A stretch of DNA of 64,000 bases, from the NCBI RefSeq assembly GCF_001570765.1, contig NZ_BCSH01000007.1, forward strand, positions 62,001-126,000, in the 5' to 3' direction. This document shows positions 32,656-39,859 of the stretch, in pieces; the first letter of the stretch is position 1, and every line of letters begins with the position of its first letter. Position numbers and translations under genes: made by a program. This stretch comes from Nocardiopsis listeri NBRC 13360 (lineage in GTDB: Bacteria > Actinomycetota > Actinomycetes > Streptosporangiales > Streptosporangiaceae). The notes beneath the pieces are model-generated. The model saw only the letters and a program-made list of their open reading frames with translations, was not told where the DNA came from and did not search any database.

Positions 32656-33683
32656 GTTCGTCGTATGTGACGCTGGAACAGGTGGCACAACACGCGGGGG
32701 TGTCGCTGGCCACCGCCTCCCGAGTCATCAACGGCAGCACCCGCCAGGTCAGCGAACGCCTGCGCGAGAAGGTCAACGCCAGCGCCGAGGAACTGGGCTA
32801 CCTGGCCAACGCCTCCGCCCAGACCCTGGCCCGCAACAGCAGTTCCCTGGTCGGCCTGCTCGTCCACGACATCGCCGACCCCTACTTCTCCTCCATCGCA
32901 CGCGGGGTCACCCGCCACACCGAGGAACAGGGACTGGTCACCGTCCTGGGCACCACCCACCGATCCACCCAGAAGGAGAGCACCCTCCTGGCGACCCTGC
33001 GCGCCCACCGCGCCAAGGCCATCGTCCTGGTCGGTTCGCGCTCCACCGACGAGGAGAGCAACACCCGACTGATCCGCGAGATCGAAGCCTTCCAACAACA
33101 GGGCGGACGCGTGGCGTGCGTGTCCCAACCCGGGCTGCCCGCCGACACCGTCAACCCCGACAACCACACCGGAGCCGCGGAACTGGCCCGCCACCTCATC
33201 GCCCTGGGACATCGACGCTTCGCCATCCTGGCCGGCCCCACCAACCTGAGCACCGCACGCGAGCGACTGGACGGCTTCCACTCCGCGCTCTCCGCCGCCG
33301 GCATCGAGCTGGAACACCACAACATCGTGCACGGCGACTTCACCCGCGATGGCGGATTCGAGTCCACCCGACGCCTGATGCGCCTGGGCACCGACGCCAC
33401 CTGCCTGTTCGCGGTCAACGACGTCATGGCCACCGGCGCCATGGCCGCCCTGCGCGATTCGGGCATCCGCGTACCCCAGGAACTGTCCGTGGCCGGGTTC
33501 GACGACATCCCCACCCTGCGCGACCTCACCCCCGCCCTGACCACCGTGCGCCTACCCCTGGAACAGATGGGCGAACGCGCCGCGCAGATGGCACTGGAGA
33601 CCGACCACGAAGGCCAGGACCGCACCGTCAACGTCCAAGGCGAGGTCCTCATGCGCGAGAGCACGCAGCGCCCCGCCCTGTGA
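32652..33683 (+). CDS. LacI-family transcriptional repressor
   Basis: A 343-residue LacI/GalR regulator: N-terminal HTH (VTLEQVAQHAGVSLATASRV, residues about 6-25), hinge near residues 48-60, and a periplasmic-binding-protein-like sugar sensor ending DIPTLRDLTPALTTV. It lies at the end of the catabolic operon and is the natural owner of the operators at 27934, 28163, 32610, 39030 and probably 39200 and 39392. The GTG at 32652 puts the HTH at the usual distance from the start; the longer open frame upstream covers the promoter. Confidence 0.92.
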   Translation: MSSSYVTLEQVAQHAGVSLATASRVINGSTRQVSERLREKVNASAEELGYLANASAQTLARNSSSLVGLLVHDIADPYFSSIARGVTRHTEEQGLVTVLGTTHRSTQKESTLLATLRAHRAKAIVLVGSRSTDEESNTRLIREIEAFQQQGGRVACVSQPGLPADTVNPDNHTGAAELARHLIALGHRRFAILAGPTNLSTARERLDGFHSALSAAGIELEHHNIVHGDFTRDGGFESTRRLMRLGTDATCLFAVNDVMATGAMAALRDSGIRVPQELSVAGFDDIPTLRDLTPALTTVRLPLEQMGERAAQMALETDHEGQDRTVNVQGEVLMRESTQRPAL

Positions 33684-33691
33684 ATCCCCAG

Positions 33692-33727
33692 CGGGGGTGG
33701 TGGAGCGATTCCGCTCCACCACCCCCG
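33692..33727. terminator. strong bidirectional terminator
   Basis: CGGGGGTGGTGGAGCG (33692-33707) and CGCTCCACCACCCCCG (33712-33727) form a perfect 16-bp stem with a 4-nt loop between the LacI gene and the convergent dehydratase gene. Confidence 0.9.
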
Positions 33728-33759
33728 TTCGCGTCCCGTGCCAGAGGACGCGTCCCGTG

Positions 33760-34836
33760 CTAGGGGAGTGGGGACAGATCCCGGGCGAAGGACAGACCGT
33801 GACCAAGGCCGGTCTCAGCGCTCAGCCACCCCTCACCGATCCGCACCCCGCTGGGGGCGGCCAAAGCCCCCAACGCCTCGAACGAGGCGTGGTCGATGTC
33901 CTCGACCATCGCCACCCGGGGCACGCACAACGCCAACTGCCCCGACAACTCCGGCAACAGGTGCGGCGCCACCGGCACACCACGCCGCGCCATCGACTCG
34001 GCCACCCGCAGGAACGGGGTGATGCCACCGACCCGCACCACATTGGGCTGGGCCACATCGCACACCCCCGCCTCGACGAACCGGTCGAACTCCTCGACCT
34101 CGCGCAGGTTCTCACCCAGGGCGAAGGGCACCGCGGTACGCGCCCGCAGGCGTTCATGCGCGGCCAGATCCCGGGCCGGCAACGGCTCCTCCACGAAGAG
34201 CGGATCGTGTTCGACCAACCGATCCAGGGCCCGCACGGCCGTGGGCACGTCCCAACGCTGATTGGCGTCCACCATCAGCGTCCGCTCCGGGCCCAACACG
34301 CCGCGCACCGCGGCGACCCGCTCGACATCGCGCGTCACCTCGGCCGACCCCACCTTGATCTTGGCGGCCCGATGCCCGGACCCGACCCAGGAACCCACCT
34401 GTTCTAGCAGGTCGGCGGAGTCGTAGTCGAGATTGACCCCGCTGCCATAGGCGGCGACCCTATCGCGACGCCGACCGATCAGGTCCACCAGCGACATCCC
34501 TGCCACCTTGGCCTGAACATCCCACAGGGCGATGTCCACCCCGGCCAGGGCCATCAGGGTCAACCCGGTGGTACCCGCCTCGCGCAGATGCCATCGCAAC
34601 TCCTCCCACCGGCTCGGGTGGGCGAGCCCGCCCACCACCACCGGCGCCAGGTCGGTGTTGACCAAGGACACCACCGCCCCCGCCCCGATCAACGGGGTCC
34701 AAGAGAACCCGGTGCCCACCACCCCGGCGTCGGTGGCGACCTGCACCACCACGATGTCGTTGTGATCCACACCGCCGTCCCAGGCCCGCCGCAACGGCAA
34801 ACGGAACGCGCGAGCCGCCACCTCGGTGACACGCAC
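33760..34836 (-). CDS. mandelate racemase/muconate lactonizing-type enolase superfamily dehydratase
   Basis: A 358-residue enolase-superfamily enzyme. The KxK motif (Lys159, Lys161) gives the base, Asp190, Glu216 and Glu242 bind magnesium (VDANQ, FVEEP, LGEN), and His292 in PHLLPELSG is the second base. This set is that of acid-sugar dehydratases and galactarolactone cycloisomerase. Because the next gene upstream looks like 5-dehydro-4-deoxyglucarate dehydratase, the likely product is a 4-deoxy-5-keto- or 3-deoxy-2-keto-hexarate from an aldaric acid or its lactone. It is the last gene of the minus operon, GTG start 4 bp after the previous stop. Confidence 0.88.
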   Translation of the reverse strand: MRVTEVAARAFRLPLRRAWDGGVDHNDIVVVQVATDAGVVGTGFSWTPLIGAGAVVSLVNTDLAPVVVGGLAHPSRWEELRWHLREAGTTGLTLMALAGVDIALWDVQAKVAGMSLVDLIGRRRDRVAAYGSGVNLDYDSADLLEQVGSWVGSGHRAAKIKVGSAEVTRDVERVAAVRGVLGPERTLMVDANQRWDVPTAVRALDRLVEHDPLFVEEPLPARDLAAHERLRARTAVPFALGENLREVEEFDRFVEAGVCDVAQPNVVRVGGITPFLRVAESMARRGVPVAPHLLPELSGQLALCVPRVAMVEDIDHASFEALGALAAPSGVRIGEGWLSAETGLGHGLSFARDLSPLP

Positions 34837-34840
34837 TCGC

Positions 34841-35746
34841 TCAGCCCTTCCCGATCAAGGACAGACCCGTCTGGATCAACGCCGACAGCTCGGCCTCCTC
34901 CGCCGAGGTCAGATCGACGAAGGGAGCGCGCACCGCACCCGCCCGCACCCCGCGCAGCCGGGCCCCGGCCTTGACCAACGACACCGCGTACCCCGGGGAA
35001 CGGTCACGCAGCCGCACCAGCGGGTCGTAGAACTCGCTCACCAAACGCCCAGCGAGCGGGTCGGCGGAATGGAAGGCCTTGTAGAAGGCGTCGGCCACCT
35101 CCGGGACGAACGCGAAGGCCGCCGAGGAGTACAACGGAACACCCACCCCGGAGTAGGCCGCCACGGTCAGCTCCGCGGTCGGCAACCCGTTGAAGAAGGT
35201 GAAGTCCGCACCGCGCACCGCGCGCACCGCCAACACGACCTGGTGCATGTTCCCCAGATCACCCACACCGTCCTTGATGCCCACCACCCGTGGAATGGCC
35301 GCCAACTCCGCCGCCGAGTCGGGGGAGAACACCATGGAGCCGCGCTGATAGACGATGATGGGGATCTCCACCGCATCCGACACCGCCCTGACGTACTCCA
35401 CCAGACCCCGCTGGGGCGCCGAGACCAGGTAGGGCGGCAACAACAAGATGGCGTCCGCGCCCGACTCCAAGGCGGTCCGCGCCTGCTCGATGGCGGTGCC
35501 CACGCTGCCACCGGCACCGGCCACCACCGGCACGGCACCGTCGACCACCTGAACCGTACGACGCACCACCGCGGCGTGCTCGGCCGCGGACAGGGCGTGG
35601 ATCTCACCGGTGCCACATGCGGTGAAGACCCCACCGGCCCCATGGGCCACCCCCGAGGCCACGTGCTCGGCGAGCACCTCCTGGTTCACCGCTCCGGCGT
35701 CGTCGAAGGGTGTGAGGGGAAAGAACAGGATCCCGTCGAAGTTCAT
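34841..35746 (-). CDS. kdgD: 5-dehydro-4-deoxyglucarate dehydratase-like DapA-family enzyme
   Basis: A 301-residue (beta/alpha)8 class I aldolase-like protein. Schiff-base Lys158 (VVGIKDGVGD), Tyr133 (IIVYQRG) and GTGE (45-48) are in place. The specific stretches LLLPPYL, FNGLPTAE (185-192), YSSAAFAFVP (206-215) and GYAVSLVKAG followed by VRAPFVDLT match 5-dehydro-4-deoxyglucarate dehydratase rather than DapA or NanA. That enzyme dehydrates and decarboxylates the product of glucarate/galactarate dehydration to 2,5-dioxopentanoate. The dehydrogenase that would finish the path to 2-oxoglutarate is not in the window. AAGGAG precedes the ATG. The symbol is by strong resemblance. Confidence 0.8.
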   Translation of the reverse strand: MNFDGILFFPLTPFDDAGAVNQEVLAEHVASGVAHGAGGVFTACGTGEIHALSAAEHAAVVRRTVQVVDGAVPVVAGAGGSVGTAIEQARTALESGADAILLLPPYLVSAPQRGLVEYVRAVSDAVEIPIIVYQRGSMVFSPDSAAELAAIPRVVGIKDGVGDLGNMHQVVLAVRAVRGADFTFFNGLPTAELTVAAYSGVGVPLYSSAAFAFVPEVADAFYKAFHSADPLAGRLVSEFYDPLVRLRDRSPGYAVSLVKAGARLRGVRAGAVRAPFVDLTSAEEAELSALIQTGLSLIGKG

Positions 35747-35801
35747 GTGCTTTGCTCCTTGTCACGAGGGCGCCGCCCCTGGCGGCGGGGTCGGATGTGG
35801 T

Positions 35802-36701
35802 TCACAGGACGTGCTGAACGTGGCGGCGGGCCATGGTCGCGATGACGTCGTCACCGTCGGCGGCCCACACATCGGCGTTGAAGACCTCCCACTCGACGTC
35901 GCCCTCATAACCGGCGGCCCGCACCGCCCGGTACAGGGAACGAACATCGATGTGGCCGTCGCCGACCATGCCCCGACCCAACAGCGGGTCGGCGGGCAGG
36001 GGAAGGACCCAGTCGCACACCTGGAAGGAGGCGATGCGTCCACGCGGACCCGCCCAGGCGATGTGCTCGTACACCGTCGGGTCCCACCACACGTGGTAGG
36101 TGTCCACCACCACGCCCACCTGCTCCGCGGGGAAGGGTTCGGCCCACTCCAGGGCCTGGCCCAGGGTGGACAACACCGCACGATCGGCACAGAACATCGG
36201 ATGCAAGGGCTCCAACCCCAACCGCACACCGCGTTCGGCCGCGTAGGGCGCCAACACCTGTAGGGCCTCGGCCACCCGCTCCCGGGCGCCGACCAGGTCG
36301 CGGTCGCCTTCGGGGAGGCCTCCCACCACCATGACCAGGACGGGGGCACCCAGCTCGGCGGCCTCGTCCAGTGCTCGGCGGTTGTCGTCCAGTGCCGCCG
36401 CGGGGTCGGGGCCGGTGAGGAACCCGCCCCGACAGTAGGTGGACACCCGCAGACCCGAGTCGCGCAGCAGACGAGCCGACACCGCGAGCCCGGCCTCGGC
36501 GACCTGTTCGCGCCAGGGACCGATAGCGGGCACGCCCGCGCGCAGGCAGCCCTCCACCGCCTGCCGCAGACTCCAGTACTTGGTGGTGGCCTGATTGAGG
36601 GAGAGCCGCGACAGGACCGCGTCGCCCGGGACCGGGGTGGGCACCGTGGCCTTGCTCCCGGAAGGCACGTCCACGTCGGTGACCTGAGGGACGATGGTCA
36701 T
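35802..36701 (-). CDS. sugar phosphate isomerase/epimerase-type TIM barrel
   Basis: A 299-residue xylose-isomerase-like TIM barrel. Family features are LSLNQATTKYWSLRQAVEG at the N terminus, the metal-site strand GLEPLHPMF, VVVDTYHVWWDP, and DGHIDVRSLYRAVRAAGYEG with a C-terminal WEVFN. The Glu, Asp and His residues of these strands would bind a divalent metal for enolisation of a keto sugar. Its ATG overlaps the DUF993 stop by 4 bp (ATGA). Such proteins commonly pair with Gfo/Idh oxidoreductases in redox-based sugar degradation. Confidence 0.85.
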   Translation of the reverse strand: MTIVPQVTDVDVPSGSKATVPTPVPGDAVLSRLSLNQATTKYWSLRQAVEGCLRAGVPAIGPWREQVAEAGLAVSARLLRDSGLRVSTYCRGGFLTGPDPAAALDDNRRALDEAAELGAPVLVMVVGGLPEGDRDLVGARERVAEALQVLAPYAAERGVRLGLEPLHPMFCADRAVLSTLGQALEWAEPFPAEQVGVVVDTYHVWWDPTVYEHIAWAGPRGRIASFQVCDWVLPLPADPLLGRGMVGDGHIDVRSLYRAVRAAGYEGDVEWEVFNADVWAADGDDVIATMARRHVQHVL

Positions 36702-37858
36702 CGCTCCACCCCCGAAACACGCAGCAACCGGCCCATGCGCTCCATCGCCAGGTCGGGGTCGCTGAGCGCCCCGGCCCGATCCGCCAGGCGCAGGATCTGC
36801 GCCAGGTGGGGCAACGAACGCGCGCTGTGCAGCCCACCCACCATGTGAAAGCCCTTCTGGTGGCCGTTGAGCCAGGCCAGGAAGGTGATCCCGGTCTTGT
36901 AGTAGAAGGTGGGAGCGGAGAACAGGTGCCGGGCCAAGGGCACGGTGGCGTCCATAAGCTCGCGGTAGCGAGCCGTGTCGCCGTCGTCCAGCGCCGCAAG
37001 GGCACGACCGGCCACCGGGGCGATGGCGGCGAAGACGCCCAGCAGGGCGTCGGAGTGGCCGTACTCATCACCTTGGATCAGCTCGGGATAGTGGAAGTCG
37101 TCGCCGGTGTACAAGCGCACCCCTTCGGGGAGCAGTCGACGCAGACGCACCTCCAGGTCGGCGTCGAGCAGGGACACCTTGATGCCCTCCACGCTCGCGG
37201 CGTGATCGGAGATCAGCTCGGCCACCGGTTCGATCGCCTCGGCCGGGTCGCGGTACCCCCAGTAGCCGGCCAGGGCCGGGTCGAAGGCCTCACCGAGCCA
37301 GTGCAGGATCACCGGACGCTCGGCCCGCTCCAACAGTGAGGCGTAGACCTTGGTGTAGTCGTCGGGGCCCTGGGCCGCGGCGGCCAGCGCACGCGAGGCC
37401 ATCAGCACCGGAGCGGCCCCGGCGCCCTGGACGGTGTCGAGTTGTTCGCCATACGCCTGGACAACGCTTTCCAAAGACTGCTGCGAAGACCCCAGCTGGT
37501 CGGTGCCCACCCCACAGGCCAGGGCGGCACCACGACCGGCGGCCTCGGCGCCCGAACGGCGGATCAGTTCGGCGGTGGCGGGCCAGTCCAACCCCATGCC
37601 GCGCTGGGCGGTGTCCATCGCGTCGGCCACGCCCAGCCCCTGGTCCCACAGGTGGTGCCGGAAGGCCAGGGTGGCGTCCCAGTCCAGGCGGGCCGCTTCC
37701 CCCGGCGCGTTGACGGCGGTGGGGTCGGCGACCACGTGGGCGGCGGCGTAGGCCACACGGGTGCGTGCGGGGGACAGGGGAGCGGTCTCGGCGCGGGGTC
37801 CGGTGGGGGAGAAGGGTGTGGTGCCGCCTTCGGGGGAGGGCAGCATCAGGTCGCTCAT
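36698..37858 (-). CDS. DUF993 family protein (dihydrodipicolinate synthase-like)
   Basis: A 386-residue protein matching DUF993, a branch of TIM-barrel aldolase-like proteins common in actinomycete sugar clusters. RTRVAYAAAHVVADP opens the barrel, PVILHWLGEAFDPAL is a conserved strand, Lys227 in EGIKVSLLD is a candidate Schiff-base lysine, and GDDFHYPELIQGD and TFYYKTGITFLAWLNGHQ are family-typical. No reaction is established for DUF993. Start and stop overlap the neighbouring genes by 4 bp each, so it is tightly coupled to the oxidoreductase and the isomerase and probably acts between them. Confidence 0.8.
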   Translation of the reverse strand: MSDLMLPSPEGGTTPFSPTGPRAETAPLSPARTRVAYAAAHVVADPTAVNAPGEAARLDWDATLAFRHHLWDQGLGVADAMDTAQRGMGLDWPATAELIRRSGAEAAGRGAALACGVGTDQLGSSQQSLESVVQAYGEQLDTVQGAGAAPVLMASRALAAAAQGPDDYTKVYASLLERAERPVILHWLGEAFDPALAGYWGYRDPAEAIEPVAELISDHAASVEGIKVSLLDADLEVRLRRLLPEGVRLYTGDDFHYPELIQGDEYGHSDALLGVFAAIAPVAGRALAALDDGDTARYRELMDATVPLARHLFSAPTFYYKTGITFLAWLNGHQKGFHMVGGLHSARSLPHLAQILRLADRAGALSDPDLAMERMGRLLRVSGVER

Positions 37859-39009
37859 CGGGTCGTCACCTCACTCAGTTCCACGGTGCGTCCGGTGCGA
37901 GCGGAGTCCAGCCCCGCCTCGGCCATCTGGATGCCGCGCGCCCCGGAGAGCAGGTCGTGGGGGAAGTCGGTGCCCAGCACCACGTGCGCCAGGAAGGCCT
38001 CCCACTGGGCCCGGAAACCGTTGGGGAACTCGGTGTTGTCGGGAACCTGTTCCCACTGGTCGCGGTAGCCCCCGGCGTCGGCGGTGTCGGGGTCCCAGGT
38101 CGCCTTGGGGGTGGTGGAACGGTGCTGGATACGGCAGTGGCGCAGGCCGGCCACGGCGCTGCCGTGGGTGCCGTCCACCTGGAACTCCACCAGCTCGTCG
38201 CGGTCCACCCGCACACTCCATGAGGAGTTGATCTGGGCGATGGTGCCGTCGGTGAGTTCGAAGATGCCGTAGGCGGCGTCGTCGGCGGTGGCCCCGTAGG
38301 CCCGCCCCTGCTCGTCCCAGCGATGGGGGATGTGGGTGGCGGTGCGGGCGGTGACGGTGCGTACCGGGGAGAACAGGTGCTCCAGGACGTAGTGCCAGTG
38401 CGGGAACATGTCCAGCACGATGCCGCCGCCATCCTCGGCCCGGTAGTTCCAACTGGGCCGCTGTCCGGGCTGCCAGTCGCCCTCGAAGACCCAGTAACCG
38501 AACTCGCCTCGGATGGAAAGGATCTTTCCAAAGAAACCGCTGTCCACGAGTCTGCGGAGTTTGAGCAGACCGGGCAGGAAGAGCTTGTCCTGGACCACAC
38601 CGTTGCGCACCCCCGCCTGCTCGGCGAGTTTGGCCAGCTCCAGGGAGGACTCCAGGGTGTCGGCGGTGGGCTTTTCGACGTAGATGTGCTTGCCCGCGGC
38701 GATGGCCGAACGCACCGCCGCCTCGCGTGCGTGGGTGATCTGGGCGTCGAAGTAGATCGAGATGCTGTCGTCGTCCAGCACCGTGTCCAGGTCGGTGGAC
38801 CAGCGTTCGATGTCGTGTCGACGGGCGATCTCGCGCAGCTTGTGCTCGGAACGCCCCACCAGCACCGGTTCGGGGATGACTCGGGTGCCGTCGGGCAACT
38901 CCAGGCCACCGGCGTCACGGATCGCCAGGATCGACCGGGTCAGGTGCTGCCGATAGCCCATTCGGCCGGTGACGCCGTTCATCGCGATGCCCAGCACGTG
39001 CTCTGCCAT
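37855..39009 (-). CDS. Gfo/Idh/MocA family oxidoreductase (third of locus)
   Basis: A 384-residue oxidoreductase with an unusual start GIAMNGVTGRMGYRQHLTRS in place of a plain GxGxxG, EKP in YVEKPTADT, and the catalytic-half motif WNYRAEDGGGIVLDMFPHWHYVLEHL. It heads the five-gene minus operon. AGAGGTGG precedes the ATG. A LacI-type operator (39030-39043) lies 21 bp upstream of the start codon. This is the third Gfo/Idh enzyme controlled by the same regulator, a count seen in clusters that oxidise glycosides to 3-keto forms. Confidence 0.88.
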   Translation of the reverse strand: MAEHVLGIAMNGVTGRMGYRQHLTRSILAIRDAGGLELPDGTRVIPEPVLVGRSEHKLREIARRHDIERWSTDLDTVLDDDSISIYFDAQITHAREAAVRSAIAAGKHIYVEKPTADTLESSLELAKLAEQAGVRNGVVQDKLFLPGLLKLRRLVDSGFFGKILSIRGEFGYWVFEGDWQPGQRPSWNYRAEDGGGIVLDMFPHWHYVLEHLFSPVRTVTARTATHIPHRWDEQGRAYGATADDAAYGIFELTDGTIAQINSSWSVRVDRDELVEFQVDGTHGSAVAGLRHCRIQHRSTTPKATWDPDTADAGGYRDQWEQVPDNTEFPNGFRAQWEAFLAHVVLGTDFPHDLLSGARGIQMAEAGLDSARTGRTVELSEVTTR

Positions 39010-39029
39010 GGGTTGTTACCACCTCTCTT

Positions 39030-39051
39030 TGAAAGCGCTTTCCAAAGCGTA
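39030..39051 (-). promoter_or_regulatory. LacI-type operator and -10 of the minus-strand catabolic operon
   Basis: GAAAGCGCTTTC (39031-39042) is a perfect 12-bp palindrome within TGAAAGCGCTTTCC, and TACGCT (minus strand, 39051-39046) just upstream is a -10 candidate, putting the start site inside the operator. Confidence 0.7.
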
Positions 39052-39199
39052 CGGCAAACACGACGATCACACCAGACCCACCTCGAGCGAGGGAGGATCC
39101 GCCGATCCGTCTGCGGACGACCGTACGAGCGGCCGGGACACACCCCTTACGCCACTCGGCTGGCGGCACCACAGCAGGGCGGACCGGGCCATATCGACG

Positions 39200-39213
39200 A
39201 GCAAACGCTTGCC
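39200..39213. promoter_or_regulatory. LacI-type operator-like site, upstream of the pectate lyase remnant
   Basis: AGCAAACGCTTGCC holds the palindromic GCAA-ACGC-TTGC core. It is 315 bp before the remnant start. The 518-bp stretch 39010-39527 has no gene I can support; it contains this site, the one at 39392 and the divergent promoter. Confidence 0.5.
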
Positions 39214-39391
39214 AAGGGTCTCTGAGCGTGATCGGCCCTGTGCGAACACCCGAACGTGCGGGCCGCACGGAAAGATCATCCGAAAGGACCCGCTTCGAAC
39301 TGCCGCTACGCGAGGAAAGAGCGGTCGTGGGCGAACCTTTCGCGTTACCGGTACTGACTGGGATGCAACCGGATCACAGCTTCTTGCGCAC

Positions 39392-39405
39392 GGAAAGCGT
39401 TTGCA
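39392..39405. promoter_or_regulatory. LacI-type operator-like site in front of the pectate lyase remnant
   Basis: GGAAAGCGTTTGCA differs from the operator at 28163 in two positions and lies 122 bp before the remnant's start codon, so the lost lyase was probably in the same regulon. Confidence 0.5.
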
Positions 39406-39527
39406 CGAACGCGGGCCACATTCCCGTCCGGTGCACGGGCCCATTCCCAAGACGCCACCGACCGCACAGCGTTTCCGTTCAGGGGCGTCCCGCGCTTCCC
39501 GCCTCCCGATTCCGAAGGAAATCCGTC

Positions 39528-39816
39528 ATGCGATCCCCGTGACCGACGAACCCCGGGCCCCGTCCGCACGATCCTGCCGGCCGGCAACGCCGCCCGGCAG
39601 GCCTCTCGGGTCGCAGAGAACGGCGGCAGCACCGGCGGTGAGGGTGGCGACGTCGTCACCGTCCAGGAGGGCGGCACCAACGTGGGGAACGACCACGACA
39701 GCTTCACCGGCGGCTACGACGGCGCCGTGGACGTCGAGCGCGAGTGGGACTTCGTGACCGTTTCCTGGAACCACTGCTTCGACCACGACAAGGCGTCCCT
39801 GGTCGGGAGCACTTGC
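39528..39816 (+). pseudogene. decayed pectate lyase (PL1-type) gene
   Basis: An ATG at 39528 with a good GAAGGAA seven bases upstream runs into TGA after four codons. One frame further on the sequence reads SRVAENGGSTGGEGGDVVTV, the N-terminal signature of secreted PL1 pectate lyases (NGGTTGGxGGxxVTV), then jumps directly to NDHDSFTGGYDGAVDVER and DFVTVSWNHCFDHDKASLVG, the central active-site segment (YDGxxDxxxxxxxVTVSWN, HDHDKxSLVG). The signal peptide frame, the middle and the entire C-terminal half are missing. It is therefore an internally deleted, frameshifted remnant of an enzyme that cleaved pectin outside the cell. Confidence 0.75.
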
Positions 39817-39859
39817 GATGTGCGCTTCGAGCAGGCGTGCCGGCCTCGCCCGGTCCCTC

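Noticed and set aside
31161-33332. A 723-codon open frame on the minus strand opposite the DUF6807, epimerase and LacI genes
   Set aside because: It is antisense to three genes with clear families; the residues are Gly/Val/Gln-rich shadow sequence without any domain pattern, a usual effect of very high GC.
34841-35746. Calling the DapA-family protein dihydrodipicolinate synthase
   Set aside because: The stretches GLPTAE, YSSAAFAFVP, GYAVSLVKAG and PFVDLT, and the catabolic neighbours, fit 5-dehydro-4-deoxyglucarate dehydratase instead of lysine synthesis.
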